DNA of 64,000 nucleotides from Merdimonas faecis (GTDB lineage: Bacteria; Bacillota; Clostridia; Lachnospirales; Lachnospiraceae). A program made the position numbers and the translations under genes. The DNA lies in the NCBI RefSeq assembly GCF_001754075.1, contig NZ_MIEH01000006.1, positions 1-64,000 on the forward strand, written 5' to 3'. A model generated the notes under the pieces. The model was not told the origin of the DNA. It saw nothing but the letters and a program-made list of their open reading frames with translations, and searched no databases. Positions within the stretch are counted from its first letter, which is position 1. Every line of letters starts with the position of its first letter. Shown in pieces: positions 43,927 to 51,360 of this stretch.

Positions 43927-43955
43927 TTGCGCGCGCAAATATTTTGTGGTACACT
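43927..43955 (+). promoter_or_regulatory. MarR-MATE operon promoter with palindromic operator
   Basis: TTGCGC (43927-43932), a 17-nt spacer and TACACT (43950-43955). TTGCGCGCGCAA (43927-43938) is a perfect 12-bp palindrome over the -35, consistent with a MarR repressor site of the TTGC...GCAA kind. Confidence 0.65.
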
Positions 43956-43993
43956 TATTTTCGGAAAACAGACAACCAATCAGGAGGAATTAC

Positions 43994-44470
43994 ATGATTC
44001 TTGTAAAATGGCTTTCGATTGCGGAACGCTATTCCAAAATATATCTGGACCGTCTGCTTGCTCCTCTGGGGCTCAACAGCAGTCAACATATGTATATTAC
44101 CGTCATCTGCCGAAATCCCGGCATCACTCAGGAAGAGTTCACTGAATTGACCTACCTAAATCCCAGCAATATTACCCGGGCTCTAAATTCTCTGATCCGC
44201 TCCGGGTTTATTTCCAAGGAAACGGATCCGAAAGACAGGCGGAAAAACTGCCTGTATCCAACCGCCAAGGCATATGAGGCCAACCGACAGATTCTGGATG
44301 CCCTCGACTATATTAAAGATACATTACTCGACGGCTACTCACCGTCCGAAAAAGAGCTTTTTCTGAAAATACTAAAAGAAACCGCTTTGAGAGCCGTTGC
44401 TCTCACCAGCCAGAAAGGAGACCCGCATCATGGAACAAATACAGACATCTCAAAATCCATTGGGACATAA
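43994..44470 (+). CDS. MarR-family regulator
   Basis: 158 residues. The winged helix lies in NPGITQEEFTELTYLNPSNITRALNSLIRSGFI and ETDPKDRRKNCLYPTAKA (wing). I start at MILVKWLSIA because AGGAGG lies 7 nt upstream; the frame is open 56 codons further but would include the promoter. It overlaps the MATE gene start by 41 nt. By context it represses the multidrug pump and releases on ligand binding. Confidence 0.88.
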   Translation: MILVKWLSIAERYSKIYLDRLLAPLGLNSSQHMYITVICRNPGITQEEFTELTYLNPSNITRALNSLIRSGFISKETDPKDRRKNCLYPTAKAYEANRQILDALDYIKDTLLDGYSPSEKELFLKILKETALRAVALTSQKGDPHHGTNTDISKSIGT

Positions 44471-45812
44471 AAGCATCCCTTCTCTTCTTACTACCTTTGC
44501 AATCCCCAGTATCATCGCTACGCTGGTCAGCTCCCTTTACAATATCGTCGACCAGATCTTCATCGGACAGGGCGTCGGCTATCTGGGAAATGCCGCCACA
44601 AATGTTTCTTATCCGCTTACCACGATCTGCCTTGCTCTCTCGCTGCTGATCGGTATCGGAAGCGCCTCCCGCTTCTCGTTAAGTCTTGGCGCCGGCGAAG
44701 AAGAAAAAGCATGCCGGGTCGTTGGAAACGGTGTCTGCATGATGATCCTTTTTGGCCTCGTCTATGCAGTACTGATCGAACTCTTTCTTTATCCTATGCT
44801 GAACGCTTTTGGAGCTACAGCGGAGAATCTGCCCTATGCCGCCTCCTATTCCCGCATTATTGCCCTTGGTATGCCTTTTCAGATCATCACTACCGGTATG
44901 AGCAGCCTCATCCGTGCAGACGGCAGTCCCAGGTATTCCATGACCTGTATGCTGATCGGCGCCATCCTCAACACCATCCTGGATCCCATTTTTATTTTCG
45001 TGTTCCAGCTTGGCGTTGCCGGCGCTGCCTGGGCAACCATCATCGGACAGTTCTTCTCTTTCCTGGCAGCCATCCTTTACCTCCGGAAATTCCAGAGTGT
45101 CCGGCTCCGCAGGGAACATTTCCGGCTGCGCCTGAAAGACTGTACCGCCACGGCCACTCTCGGCATGAGCAACAGTCTGAATCAGGTAGCTATCACTCTG
45201 GTCCAGGTGGTCATGAATAACTCTCTGACCTATTATGGCGCCATGACTGTTTATGGAAAAGATATCCCACTGGCCGCATGCGGCATCGTCATGAAGACAA
45301 ATGCAATCCTGCTGGCTTTCTTCATCGGACTGTCCCAGGGCTCCCAGCCGATCATCGGGTTTAACTACGGCGCCCGGCAGTATCCAAGGGTGCGGCACAC
45401 TTACAAGCTGGCCATTACATGCAGCTTTGTGATCTCCACCATCGGGTTTATCCTGTTCCAATTTTTCCCGTATCAGATCATTTCACTGTTTGGAAAGGGA
45501 GACGAGCTTTACTACGAATTTGCCATTCATTTTATGCGTACCTTCTTATTTATGGTTATCGTAAATGGTGTACAGCTGATCTCCTCCAATTTCTTTTCTG
45601 CTATTGGGAAGCCGCTGAAGGGCCTGCTGCTTTCCATGACCAGGCAGGTGTTTTTCCTGATTCCGCTGGTACTGATTCTACCACTGTTTTTCGGGATCGA
45701 CGGAATCCTCTTTGCTGGACCTATCGCAGACGGTATCGCATTCCTTGTCTCCGTTGTCCTGGTTTCTCTGGAGATGAAGAAGATGCGGCGGGCGGAAGCC
45801 GAAGAAGGCTAA
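44430..45812 (+). CDS. MATE-family efflux transporter (MepA-like)
   Basis: About 460 residues with 12 membrane segments. Typical features: LLTTFAIPSIIATLVSSLYN, IVDQIFIGQGVGYLGNAATN, and in the second half FFIGLSQGSQPIIGFNYGAR. The MarR-MATE pair resembles mepR-mepA of staphylococci. The start at MEQIQTS has AAAGGAG 9 nt upstream, inside the end of the MarR gene, so the two are translated together. Confidence 0.9.
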   Translation: MEQIQTSQNPLGHKSIPSLLTTFAIPSIIATLVSSLYNIVDQIFIGQGVGYLGNAATNVSYPLTTICLALSLLIGIGSASRFSLSLGAGEEEKACRVVGNGVCMMILFGLVYAVLIELFLYPMLNAFGATAENLPYAASYSRIIALGMPFQIITTGMSSLIRADGSPRYSMTCMLIGAILNTILDPIFIFVFQLGVAGAAWATIIGQFFSFLAAILYLRKFQSVRLRREHFRLRLKDCTATATLGMSNSLNQVAITLVQVVMNNSLTYYGAMTVYGKDIPLAACGIVMKTNAILLAFFIGLSQGSQPIIGFNYGARQYPRVRHTYKLAITCSFVISTIGFILFQFFPYQIISLFGKGDELYYEFAIHFMRTFLFMVIVNGVQLISSNFFSAIGKPLKGLLLSMTRQVFFLIPLVLILPLFFGIDGILFAGPIADGIAFLVSVVLVSLEMKKMRRAEAEEG

Positions 45813-45817
45813 ATGAA

Positions 45818-45845
45818 AAAGCGGATCCCCCCCTGGATCCGCTTT
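45818..45845. terminator. bidirectional terminator between MATE and D-lyxose isomerase genes
   Basis: AAAGCGGATCC (45818-45828) pairs perfectly with GGATCCGCTTT (45835-45845), with a 6-nt loop. It fills the 35-bp gap between two converging genes. Confidence 0.8.
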
Positions 45846-45847
45846 CA

Positions 45848-46528
45848 TTACTGTGCCGCTGGATATTCATTACACAACAGCCGGTACGCCGGCTCATCCT
45901 CTTCAATCTTTGGAAACCTTCCCACCGCCTCAAAAAACCGATTATCACTCTTATCATCATTACACATAGATACCTCGCCTAAAAGAACTGCTCCCGTTCC
46001 TTTTTCCACGTGAAAATCATGATACAGATATGGTGAGATCGTAATACTTTCTCCCGGCGTCAGACGTATCCTTGTCCCTGCCGGGACTGTGTATCTCCTG
46101 CCATCACTGCACACTGTAACATCCGTCCCGGCAAGTCCTTCATTCTTATCAGAATTATATACAGTAATCAATACATTTCCGCCGCCCCTGTTGATAATAT
46201 CCTCCATTTTATTCCAATGAAAATGCATTGGCGCCATCTGATCTTCCTTTACCATAAGAAGCTTTTCAGCATAGGTCTTTGGATATTTCCTATCCTTTAT
46301 GTTCCCATTACGAAGTGTGATCAGCGCAAACCCTACCTCATCGAATCTGCCAAGGCCATAATCTGTAATATCCCACCCCAGCATATTATCTCTGATTTCA
46401 TCGTATTCGTGCCCTTTCCGCTGCCAGTCCTCCGGAGTCCAGCTGCAAAACGGCGGCAGTTCAACTCCGTGTGCCTTTATGAGTGTTTCCATATCCCGGA
46501 TCACTGCATTTATTTTTGAACGTTTCAT
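45848..46528 (-). CDS. D-lyxose ketol-isomerase (cupin)
   Basis: 226-residue cupin of the D-lyxose isomerase family. Metal site: APMHFHWNKMEDIINRGGG (two His and Glu) and the second cupin motif ISPYLYHDFHVEKG. The N-terminal MKRSKINAVIRDMETLIKAHGVELPPF is typical. Interconverts D-lyxose and D-xylulose (or D-mannose and D-fructose). AAGGATG precedes the ATG. It has no sugar transporter or kinase beside it. Confidence 0.88.
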   Translation of the reverse strand: MKRSKINAVIRDMETLIKAHGVELPPFCSWTPEDWQRKGHEYDEIRDNMLGWDITDYGLGRFDEVGFALITLRNGNIKDRKYPKTYAEKLLMVKEDQMAPMHFHWNKMEDIINRGGGNVLITVYNSDKNEGLAGTDVTVCSDGRRYTVPAGTRIRLTPGESITISPYLYHDFHVEKGTGAVLLGEVSMCNDDKSDNRFFEAVGRFPKIEEDEPAYRLLCNEYPAAQ

Positions 46529-46601
46529 TTCTGTTCATCCTTTCTTTGCAACAATACCACACTCTCTACATGTGCTGATAATTTCTTCTTAATACGCCCT
46601 T

Positions 46602-47888
46602 TTACCGCTCTTGATACCGGTACTTCTTCAACACCTTCCCGAACACCAGGCAAACCGTCATTCCCGTCAATCCAAGCAGAAAGATCATCATTGCCGCGCC
46701 GGAACCTTTTCCCTGTCCAAACAACATTGCCGCAATACTATCTGCTCCTGCTCTTGCCATAAACGGTTCACAGACCTGATCTACCATCCCCCCGCCAAGA
46801 AGAAATCCTACGGGAATCGTGAAAAACTGCAGGGTATTCCGACAGGCATAAACTCTGCCCTGCATTTCTATTGGAATTGTAGATCTTACGATCACATCCA
46901 GGCTGGCGTTCATGAAAGGTACGGGTGTATAGCCTAATATTTGTCCGATACACCAGATAAGCGGTGTTCTCGTCAATGACATCAGGAAATTATCCGTAGT
47001 CAGGGATATCATCATTGTAACCACAATAAGACGGATCCTGTCTTTTGGAGCCGGCAGTACAGACACCAGAAGGCTTCCTGCCAGCATGGCAATCCCGCCA
47101 AAGGATGTAACAATCCCCAAGACCCGCTCTCCTCCATTTTCTCTTGGCAGGATAAACGCAGGAAGCACCGCATCAAATGCCGAAGCCACCAGATTCACAC
47201 CTGCCAAAAATAGGATCAGTACAAGTACCAACCTGTGTTCGTTCAGGCAATTTAGTCCTGCTTTCACAGACTCCAGCAGTTTTTCTTCTTCTTTGCGATT
47301 TCTATCTGCTTCTGGAATCTTCACTCCAAACACCAGCGCCAGAAATGCTATTAAGAACGTACACAAATCCACCATAATCACAAAATCCATACCGCCAAAC
47401 GCATAGAAGGATGTTGCCAGCATCGGATGAAGAATCGTGATCAGAGAATTAGAAAATGATCTCAGTCCGCTGGTCTTTTGATAATATTTCCTAGGAGTGA
47501 TCAAGGTCACTGCCACATCACTGGCCGGACTCTGTACCGTATTCATAAGTCCGTTGATTCCATTTAACAGGTACAGATGCCAGGGACACAATATGCCTGC
47601 CTTCAGCAATCCAAATACTAAAAGTGTACAGCAGGCTGCCAGTGTGTCGCATACCAGCATCGTTTTCTTTTTATCCCACTTATCGCTGAACGCTCCTGCG
47701 AAAATGCTCATCAGGACATACGGCGTATAAGAGCAGACGGATAAAAGCGCCGTCTGAAGCGCTGATCCGGTAGCCTGATACAGCCAAAGAGTCAGCGCAA
47801 AATTTGTCATCGTACTTCCAAGCTGTGACAATCCCTGTGTACTCCACAGAATGTAAAAATCTTTCAATTCGTATATTCTATTTTTCAT
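46602..47888 (-). CDS. MFS exporter (macrolide-efflux MefA-like group)
   Basis: 428 residues with 12 membrane segments. The N-terminus (FYILWSTQGLSQLGSTMTNFA, ALTLWLYQATGSALQTALLS) and A-motif FAGAFSDKWDKKKTMLVCDT match the MefA/MFS_3 exporter group. Start at MKNRIYELKD with AAAGGAG 10 nt upstream; the frame starts 13 codons earlier without a ribosome site. The leader contains inverted repeats that can hide the ribosome site. Substrate not known. Confidence 0.85.
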   Translation of the reverse strand: MKNRIYELKDFYILWSTQGLSQLGSTMTNFALTLWLYQATGSALQTALLSVCSYTPYVLMSIFAGAFSDKWDKKKTMLVCDTLAACCTLLVFGLLKAGILCPWHLYLLNGINGLMNTVQSPASDVAVTLITPRKYYQKTSGLRSFSNSLITILHPMLATSFYAFGGMDFVIMVDLCTFLIAFLALVFGVKIPEADRNRKEEEKLLESVKAGLNCLNEHRLVLVLILFLAGVNLVASAFDAVLPAFILPRENGGERVLGIVTSFGGIAMLAGSLLVSVLPAPKDRIRLIVVTMMISLTTDNFLMSLTRTPLIWCIGQILGYTPVPFMNASLDVIVRSTIPIEMQGRVYACRNTLQFFTIPVGFLLGGGMVDQVCEPFMARAGADSIAAMLFGQGKGSGAAMMIFLLGLTGMTVCLVFGKVLKKYRYQER

Positions 47889-47891
47889 TTT

Positions 47892-47999
47892 GACTTTGCT
47901 CCTTTGATTTATTTTTTGATTCATCAAATTGCAAAGTCCGAGGATTTGGGCTCTATTTCAGCCACATCGCCCCATGCAGTATCCTCAAACCTTGCATGG
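47892..47999 (-). promoter_or_regulatory. possible translational attenuator in the MFS exporter leader
   Basis: GACTTTGC (minus strand, 47938-47931) is perfectly complementary to GCAAAGTC (47899-47892), which starts on the last G of the GGAG ribosome site. An upstream hairpin CCATGCA/TGCATGG (47999-47993 with 47978-47972) and two short open frames (12 and 14 codons) lie further up. This layout resembles leader attenuation of drug-efflux genes. Confidence 0.4.
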
Positions 48000-48049
48000 A
48001 GCTTCTCCGATTCCCAAAATCATTTTGCTCTCTCCCTTCTATATAAATA

Positions 48050-48151
48050 TTATTTGCAAAAACAATCCTTTCGTGACAACAGCACCACTGTCTCGACATG
48101 TGTCGGCAGTCCCTGGGGAACATATTTCCCCAGCCTCATTACTGCCTGATG
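48050..48151 (-). pseudogene. orphan C-terminal tail of an rlmD-like rRNA methyltransferase gene (attachment-site remnant)
   Basis: The minus-strand frame ending at the TAA at 48050 reads ...LGKYVPQGLPTHVETVVLLSRK then a short tail. THVETVVLLSRK is what I remember from the late part of RlmD/RumA-type 23S rRNA uracil methyltransferases of Lachnospiraceae, a known insertion site for serine-recombinase elements. No start or methyltransferase domain is present; the rest would lie beyond the other end of the element, outside the window. The recombinase gene ends 54 nt away, where an attachment site is expected. Confidence 0.5.
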
Positions 48152-48205
48152 AACACATTTTTTCTGATACATTTCTTTCCAAAATATCTTTATTTTCCAG
48201 CTCCA

Positions 48206-49900
48206 TTATGACACCTTTTTCCCTTTCTGATTTGCTTTATAGTCTGCTTTTGCATCGTCTACTTTCAAGTTCTGATTACATTTCAGAACAAAAGTCAGTT
48301 TATATGGAGAATGATTGCCGTTTTCATCATAGCCGCCGACAATTACCTTTTCCACGATGCTTTCAAACACGATACGGTCAAATTCATCCAGGATATCTTC
48401 GTTTTCCAGTGTCTTCCGAAGCTGTTCCATACGCTTGCTTATATTCTTCTGCTGTCCGATATTTTCTTCCAGATAAGTCTTTTCTTCCGTCATCTGATGA
48501 AGTTTCCGCTGAAAACTCAGCTTCTTTTCATCATAGTCTTCCTGCTCTATTTTACCATCAATCAATAAATCTGTTAACCTGCTTTTTTTCGTTTCAATAC
48601 TGGCTATATCCTTCTCCAGCTGTTTTACCCGTTTTAATTCAGTATCATCTTTCAATACATCTTCAATGGTACTCAATACGGAATCCAGAACATCATCAAA
48701 GTTATCTGCCAGTAACCGGAATGCATCCAGAAATGCATTTTCAATAATTACTTCATCAATCGCTTTACAATTCGGACAATTACTGATTCCATTCTTGGTT
48801 GCATTCATACACTGCCAGACTGGTTTTTTCGTTGTGGTCGTCTGGTGTCTTGTTCTGCGGGAAAGTTTATGACCGCAATACCCACACTCCAGCATACTGC
48901 TGAACGTAAATTGTCTGGTGTATCGTTCTCTGTTCCCGGTTGTCTCCATCAACCTTGGTCTTACGCGCTTCAGACGTATTTGTTCTGCTTTATCCCAGAT
49001 TTCTCTTGAAACAATTGGTTCATGGTGGTCCCTGATATAATACCGCTCCTCTTCCCCCATATTGGCAAGCCGTCTCTTCGATATGGGATCAACCGTAAAT
49101 GTTTTACCAAGAAGAACATCTCCCTTATATTTCTCATTTTTGATAATGCCCATCACACCATGCGTATGCCACTCTACAGTTCCACGCTTATTTTTGATTC
49201 CTAATTCCATCAACCTTCTTGCAATACTTGAGGTACCATATCCCTGCAGATACAAATCATAAATAAAACGTACCGTTTCAGCTTCCTGCTCGTTCACAGT
49301 AATTGTTTTAGTCTCCCTGTCGTAATCATACCCCAAGCATCCATTGAATCCAATCAGTTCGCCCCGCTTCATTTTCATTCGTAATCCCATCTTCACATTC
49401 TCCGAAAGAGATTCTACTTCTCCCTGTGAAAGAGAACTAAGAATGGTAAGGAGCATTTCACCATTCATGTCCAGTGTATTAATATTTTCTTTTTCAAATA
49501 TAACGGCTATATTCCGGTCACGGAGCATCCGCACATATTTCAACGTATCCTGTGTATTTCTGGAAAACCGGGAAATAGATTTTGTAAGGATCATATCAAT
49601 TTTCCCATTCTGACACTCCCTTATCATTTCCTGAAATCCTTCCCGTTTGTCCACTTTCGTTCCAGTGATTGCTTCATCTGCAAAAATGCCTGCCAGCACC
49701 CATTCCTTATTTTGACGTATTTTTTCTTCATAATAAGATTTCTGAGATACAAAGCTGCCAAGCTGTTCATCTCCGTCCGTAGACACACGGCAGTATGCCG
49801 CAACACGGATACGCTGAACCGGTATCCCCATACTTCGTCTTCCCACACTATTTGTTGTTGTTTTCGTTGCTTCTAAAATCTCAACTTGTCTCATACCCAT
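48206..49900 (-). CDS. large serine recombinase (site-specific integrase)
   Basis: 564 residues. N-terminal resolvase domain with RVAAYCRVSTDGDEQLGSF holding the nucleophilic serine (S of CRVST) and conserved arginines in KSISRFSRNTQDTL. Then a recombinase domain (GFNGCLGYDYDRETKTITV, EWHTHGVMGIIKNEKYKGD), a zinc ribbon (ECGYCGHKLSRR ... CMNATKNGISNCPNC) and a C-terminal coiled coil. It catalyses insertion and excision of the element. GGAGG is 6 nt before the ATG. Its 3' end faces the putative attachment site. Confidence 0.93.
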   Translation of the reverse strand: MGMRQVEILEATKTTTNSVGRRSMGIPVQRIRVAAYCRVSTDGDEQLGSFVSQKSYYEEKIRQNKEWVLAGIFADEAITGTKVDKREGFQEMIRECQNGKIDMILTKSISRFSRNTQDTLKYVRMLRDRNIAVIFEKENINTLDMNGEMLLTILSSLSQGEVESLSENVKMGLRMKMKRGELIGFNGCLGYDYDRETKTITVNEQEAETVRFIYDLYLQGYGTSSIARRLMELGIKNKRGTVEWHTHGVMGIIKNEKYKGDVLLGKTFTVDPISKRRLANMGEEERYYIRDHHEPIVSREIWDKAEQIRLKRVRPRLMETTGNRERYTRQFTFSSMLECGYCGHKLSRRTRHQTTTTKKPVWQCMNATKNGISNCPNCKAIDEVIIENAFLDAFRLLADNFDDVLDSVLSTIEDVLKDDTELKRVKQLEKDIASIETKKSRLTDLLIDGKIEQEDYDEKKLSFQRKLHQMTEEKTYLEENIGQQKNISKRMEQLRKTLENEDILDEFDRIVFESIVEKVIVGGYDENGNHSPYKLTFVLKCNQNLKVDDAKADYKANQKGKKVS

Positions 49901-50050
49901 AAACTACCTCCATTTCTTTTACCTGCCACATTTTTCTTCTTTTCCATCTGGCTTGTTTCTTATTTTGCAATATGATTTTATCTAAAATAATAAATGTGAA
50001 CGAATGTTGCATTACTGTGTCTTCCATTGTCTTTCTCAACTTTCTACTTT

Positions 50051-50215
50051 TTATGCGATTTCCTTCCTTGGATCATCGCTGCGTTCCCCTGCAATCAGAT
50101 AACTGTCCATCAGCTTCCGTCCGATTCTTTCATATTCTTTTTCTGTCAGAAGTTCCAAACGGAATAACTTTGCAAGCAAAGCTATTTTCTTTACATACTC
50201 CAGTTCTTTCCTCAT
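50051..50215 (-). CDS. small SHOCT-like protein upstream of the recombinase
   Basis: 54 codons reading MRKELEYVKKIALLAKLFRL, continuing with a LLTEKEYERIGRKLMD helix and ending RKEIA. A very strong ribosome site (GGGGGGAG, 5 nt spacing) and clean helical sequence support it as a gene although it is short. LLTEKEYE resembles SHOCT-type short helical motifs. Similar small genes often accompany serine recombinases in Firmicutes elements. It lies 150 nt upstream of the recombinase on the same strand. Function unknown. Confidence 0.7.
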   Translation of the reverse strand: MRKELEYVKKIALLAKLFRLELLTEKEYERIGRKLMDSYLIAGERSDDPRKEIA

Positions 50216-50481
50216 TTCTTCTCCCCCCTTTCCTCATGATTTTTCGGCATCACTCCCTTCGATTAAAAATCTTGCACTTATTTTGGCTTCCATTTGTACT
50301 ATCTGCTGTCAGTGTTACAACTGACCTCTATCAGATCTGAATCTGAAAACTGGCAGCTTCCTCTAAGGCATACCAGCCGTTGCCGGAGTATCTTCAACGC
50401 TCGCCTGAATATAAAATACTACAGGGTCGTGGCATCTGTGTTGGCAGATCATACAGCTCATTTCATTTTCAAAGTCCAAAC

Positions 50482-50567
50482 ATTCGCTTTTATGCGAATC
50501 ATATTATACTGTCATTATATTTCGCTTTTCTGTTAATGTCAAGCTTGTTATTCGCTTTTTAGCGAAT
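50482..50567. promoter_or_regulatory. paired ATTCGC-N6-GCGAAT operators
   Basis: ATTCGCTTTTATGCGAAT (50482-50499) and ATTCGCTTTTTAGCGAAT (50550-50567) are two near-identical palindromes with centres 68 bp apart; an extra TTCGC half-site is at 50521-50525. The gene-free stretch 50216-50634 contains these, one GTCAGT/ACTGAC hairpin (near 50310) and the promoter below. A minus-strand TATAAT lies between the two sites, so divergent control is likely. Confidence 0.75.
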
Positions 50568-50574
50568 GTTTCTG

Positions 50575-50603
50575 TTTACAAAATCGCATTATGAGGTTAA
50601 AAT
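50575..50603 (+). promoter_or_regulatory. promoter of the XRE regulator gene
   Basis: TTTACA (50575-50580), a 17-nt spacer and TAAAAT (50598-50603). The right-hand ATTCGC-N6-GCGAAT site ends 7 bp upstream of the -35. Confidence 0.6.
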
Positions 50604-50634
50604 ATTAATATCAATAAGAAAGCAGGGATCTGAT

Positions 50635-51210
50635 ATGACGATTGGAGATAAAATAAAAAAAATCCGGACATTCCGGAAAATGACACAGGCTGAACTTGGT
50701 GCAGCCCTTGGGTGGGGTGAAAAAGGGGCGAATCGTCTTGCTCAATACGAAACCAATTACCGGGTTCCCAAAAAAGAACTGGTGACAGAAATGGCTAAAA
50801 TCCTGGATGTAAATCCATGGACACTATATGATACCACAACAATGGATGCTACCGAATTCATGGAGCTTCTGTTCTGGATAGACGAATTCAATCCGTCTGC
50901 AATCAACTTATTCCACATGGAAACTTATCCCGGAGAAAAATGCAATTCTTCCGAAGATACCGCTGTCCGTTATCACGATAACGATAGCTGGCCTGCACAT
51001 CCACCTGTGGGATTATGGATTAATTATGGGCTTGTTAATGATTTTATGAAAGAATGGGTAATCCGGAAAGAAGAACTCAAATCCGGTAAAATTACACAAG
51101 ACGAGTATTTTGAATGGAAAATCAACTGGCCGCAGACCTGTGATGATTGTGGGAAACATGAACCGATGAAGCAGTGGAAAAATTTTTCTGCAGAACTTAG
51201 CGAAACTTAG
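50635..51210 (+). CDS. XRE-family regulator with unknown C-terminal domain
   Basis: 191 residues from MTIGDKIKKIRTF. The N-terminal helix-turn-helix is KMTQAELGAALGWGEKGANRLAQYE, then about 120 residues (FMELLFWIDEFNPSAINLFHM, a PPVGLWINYGLVNDFM segment and CDDCGKHEP) I do not recognise. The ribosome site (AGCAGGGA) is weak. It probably binds the ATTCGC-N6-GCGAAT pair upstream. Divergent from the recombinase side and converging on the AlbA/HATPase gene. Confidence 0.82.
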   Translation: MTIGDKIKKIRTFRKMTQAELGAALGWGEKGANRLAQYETNYRVPKKELVTEMAKILDVNPWTLYDTTTMDATEFMELLFWIDEFNPSAINLFHMETYPGEKCNSSEDTAVRYHDNDSWPAHPPVGLWINYGLVNDFMKEWVIRKEELKSGKITQDEYFEWKINWPQTCDDCGKHEPMKQWKNFSAELSET

Positions 51211-51358
51211 CAGAACTTAAAAATTATTATGTATTTAACCATTATGGCGTTAAAAAGCACTGAAAATCCTAAAATATTAGTTTTTCAGTGCTTTTTTGTA
51301 TCATTTTTTTCAAAATCACTACACACACAAATACTCAAACAAAACTTAGCAGAACTTA
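51203..51358. repeat. 17-bp direct repeat pair around a terminator
   Basis: AAACTTAGCAGAACTTA occurs at 51203-51219 and again at 51342-51358, 139 bp apart. The first copy overlaps the end of the XRE gene and a further AGAACTTAGCG precedes it. The second copy ends just before the stop codon of the AlbA/HATPase gene. Confidence 0.75.
51252..51297. terminator. bidirectional terminator between XRE and AlbA/HATPase genes
   Basis: AAAAAGCACTGAAAA and TTTTTCAGTGCTTTTT form a long stem with T-runs on both strands, between converging genes. Confidence 0.85.
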
Positions 51359-51360
51359 GA

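Noticed and set aside
44679-45461. 260-codon minus-strand frame inside the MATE gene
   Set aside because: Antisense shadow; the plus strand encodes a full MATE protein with conserved motifs.
48286-48700. CRISPR-like or other arrays near the recombinase
   Set aside because: No regularly spaced repeats were seen here or elsewhere in the window.
50349-50450. Small cysteine-containing minus-strand frame (MSCMICQHRCHDP...)
   Set aside because: Open for about 32 codons only, no ribosome site, ends without similarity to anything recognised; too weak to call a gene.
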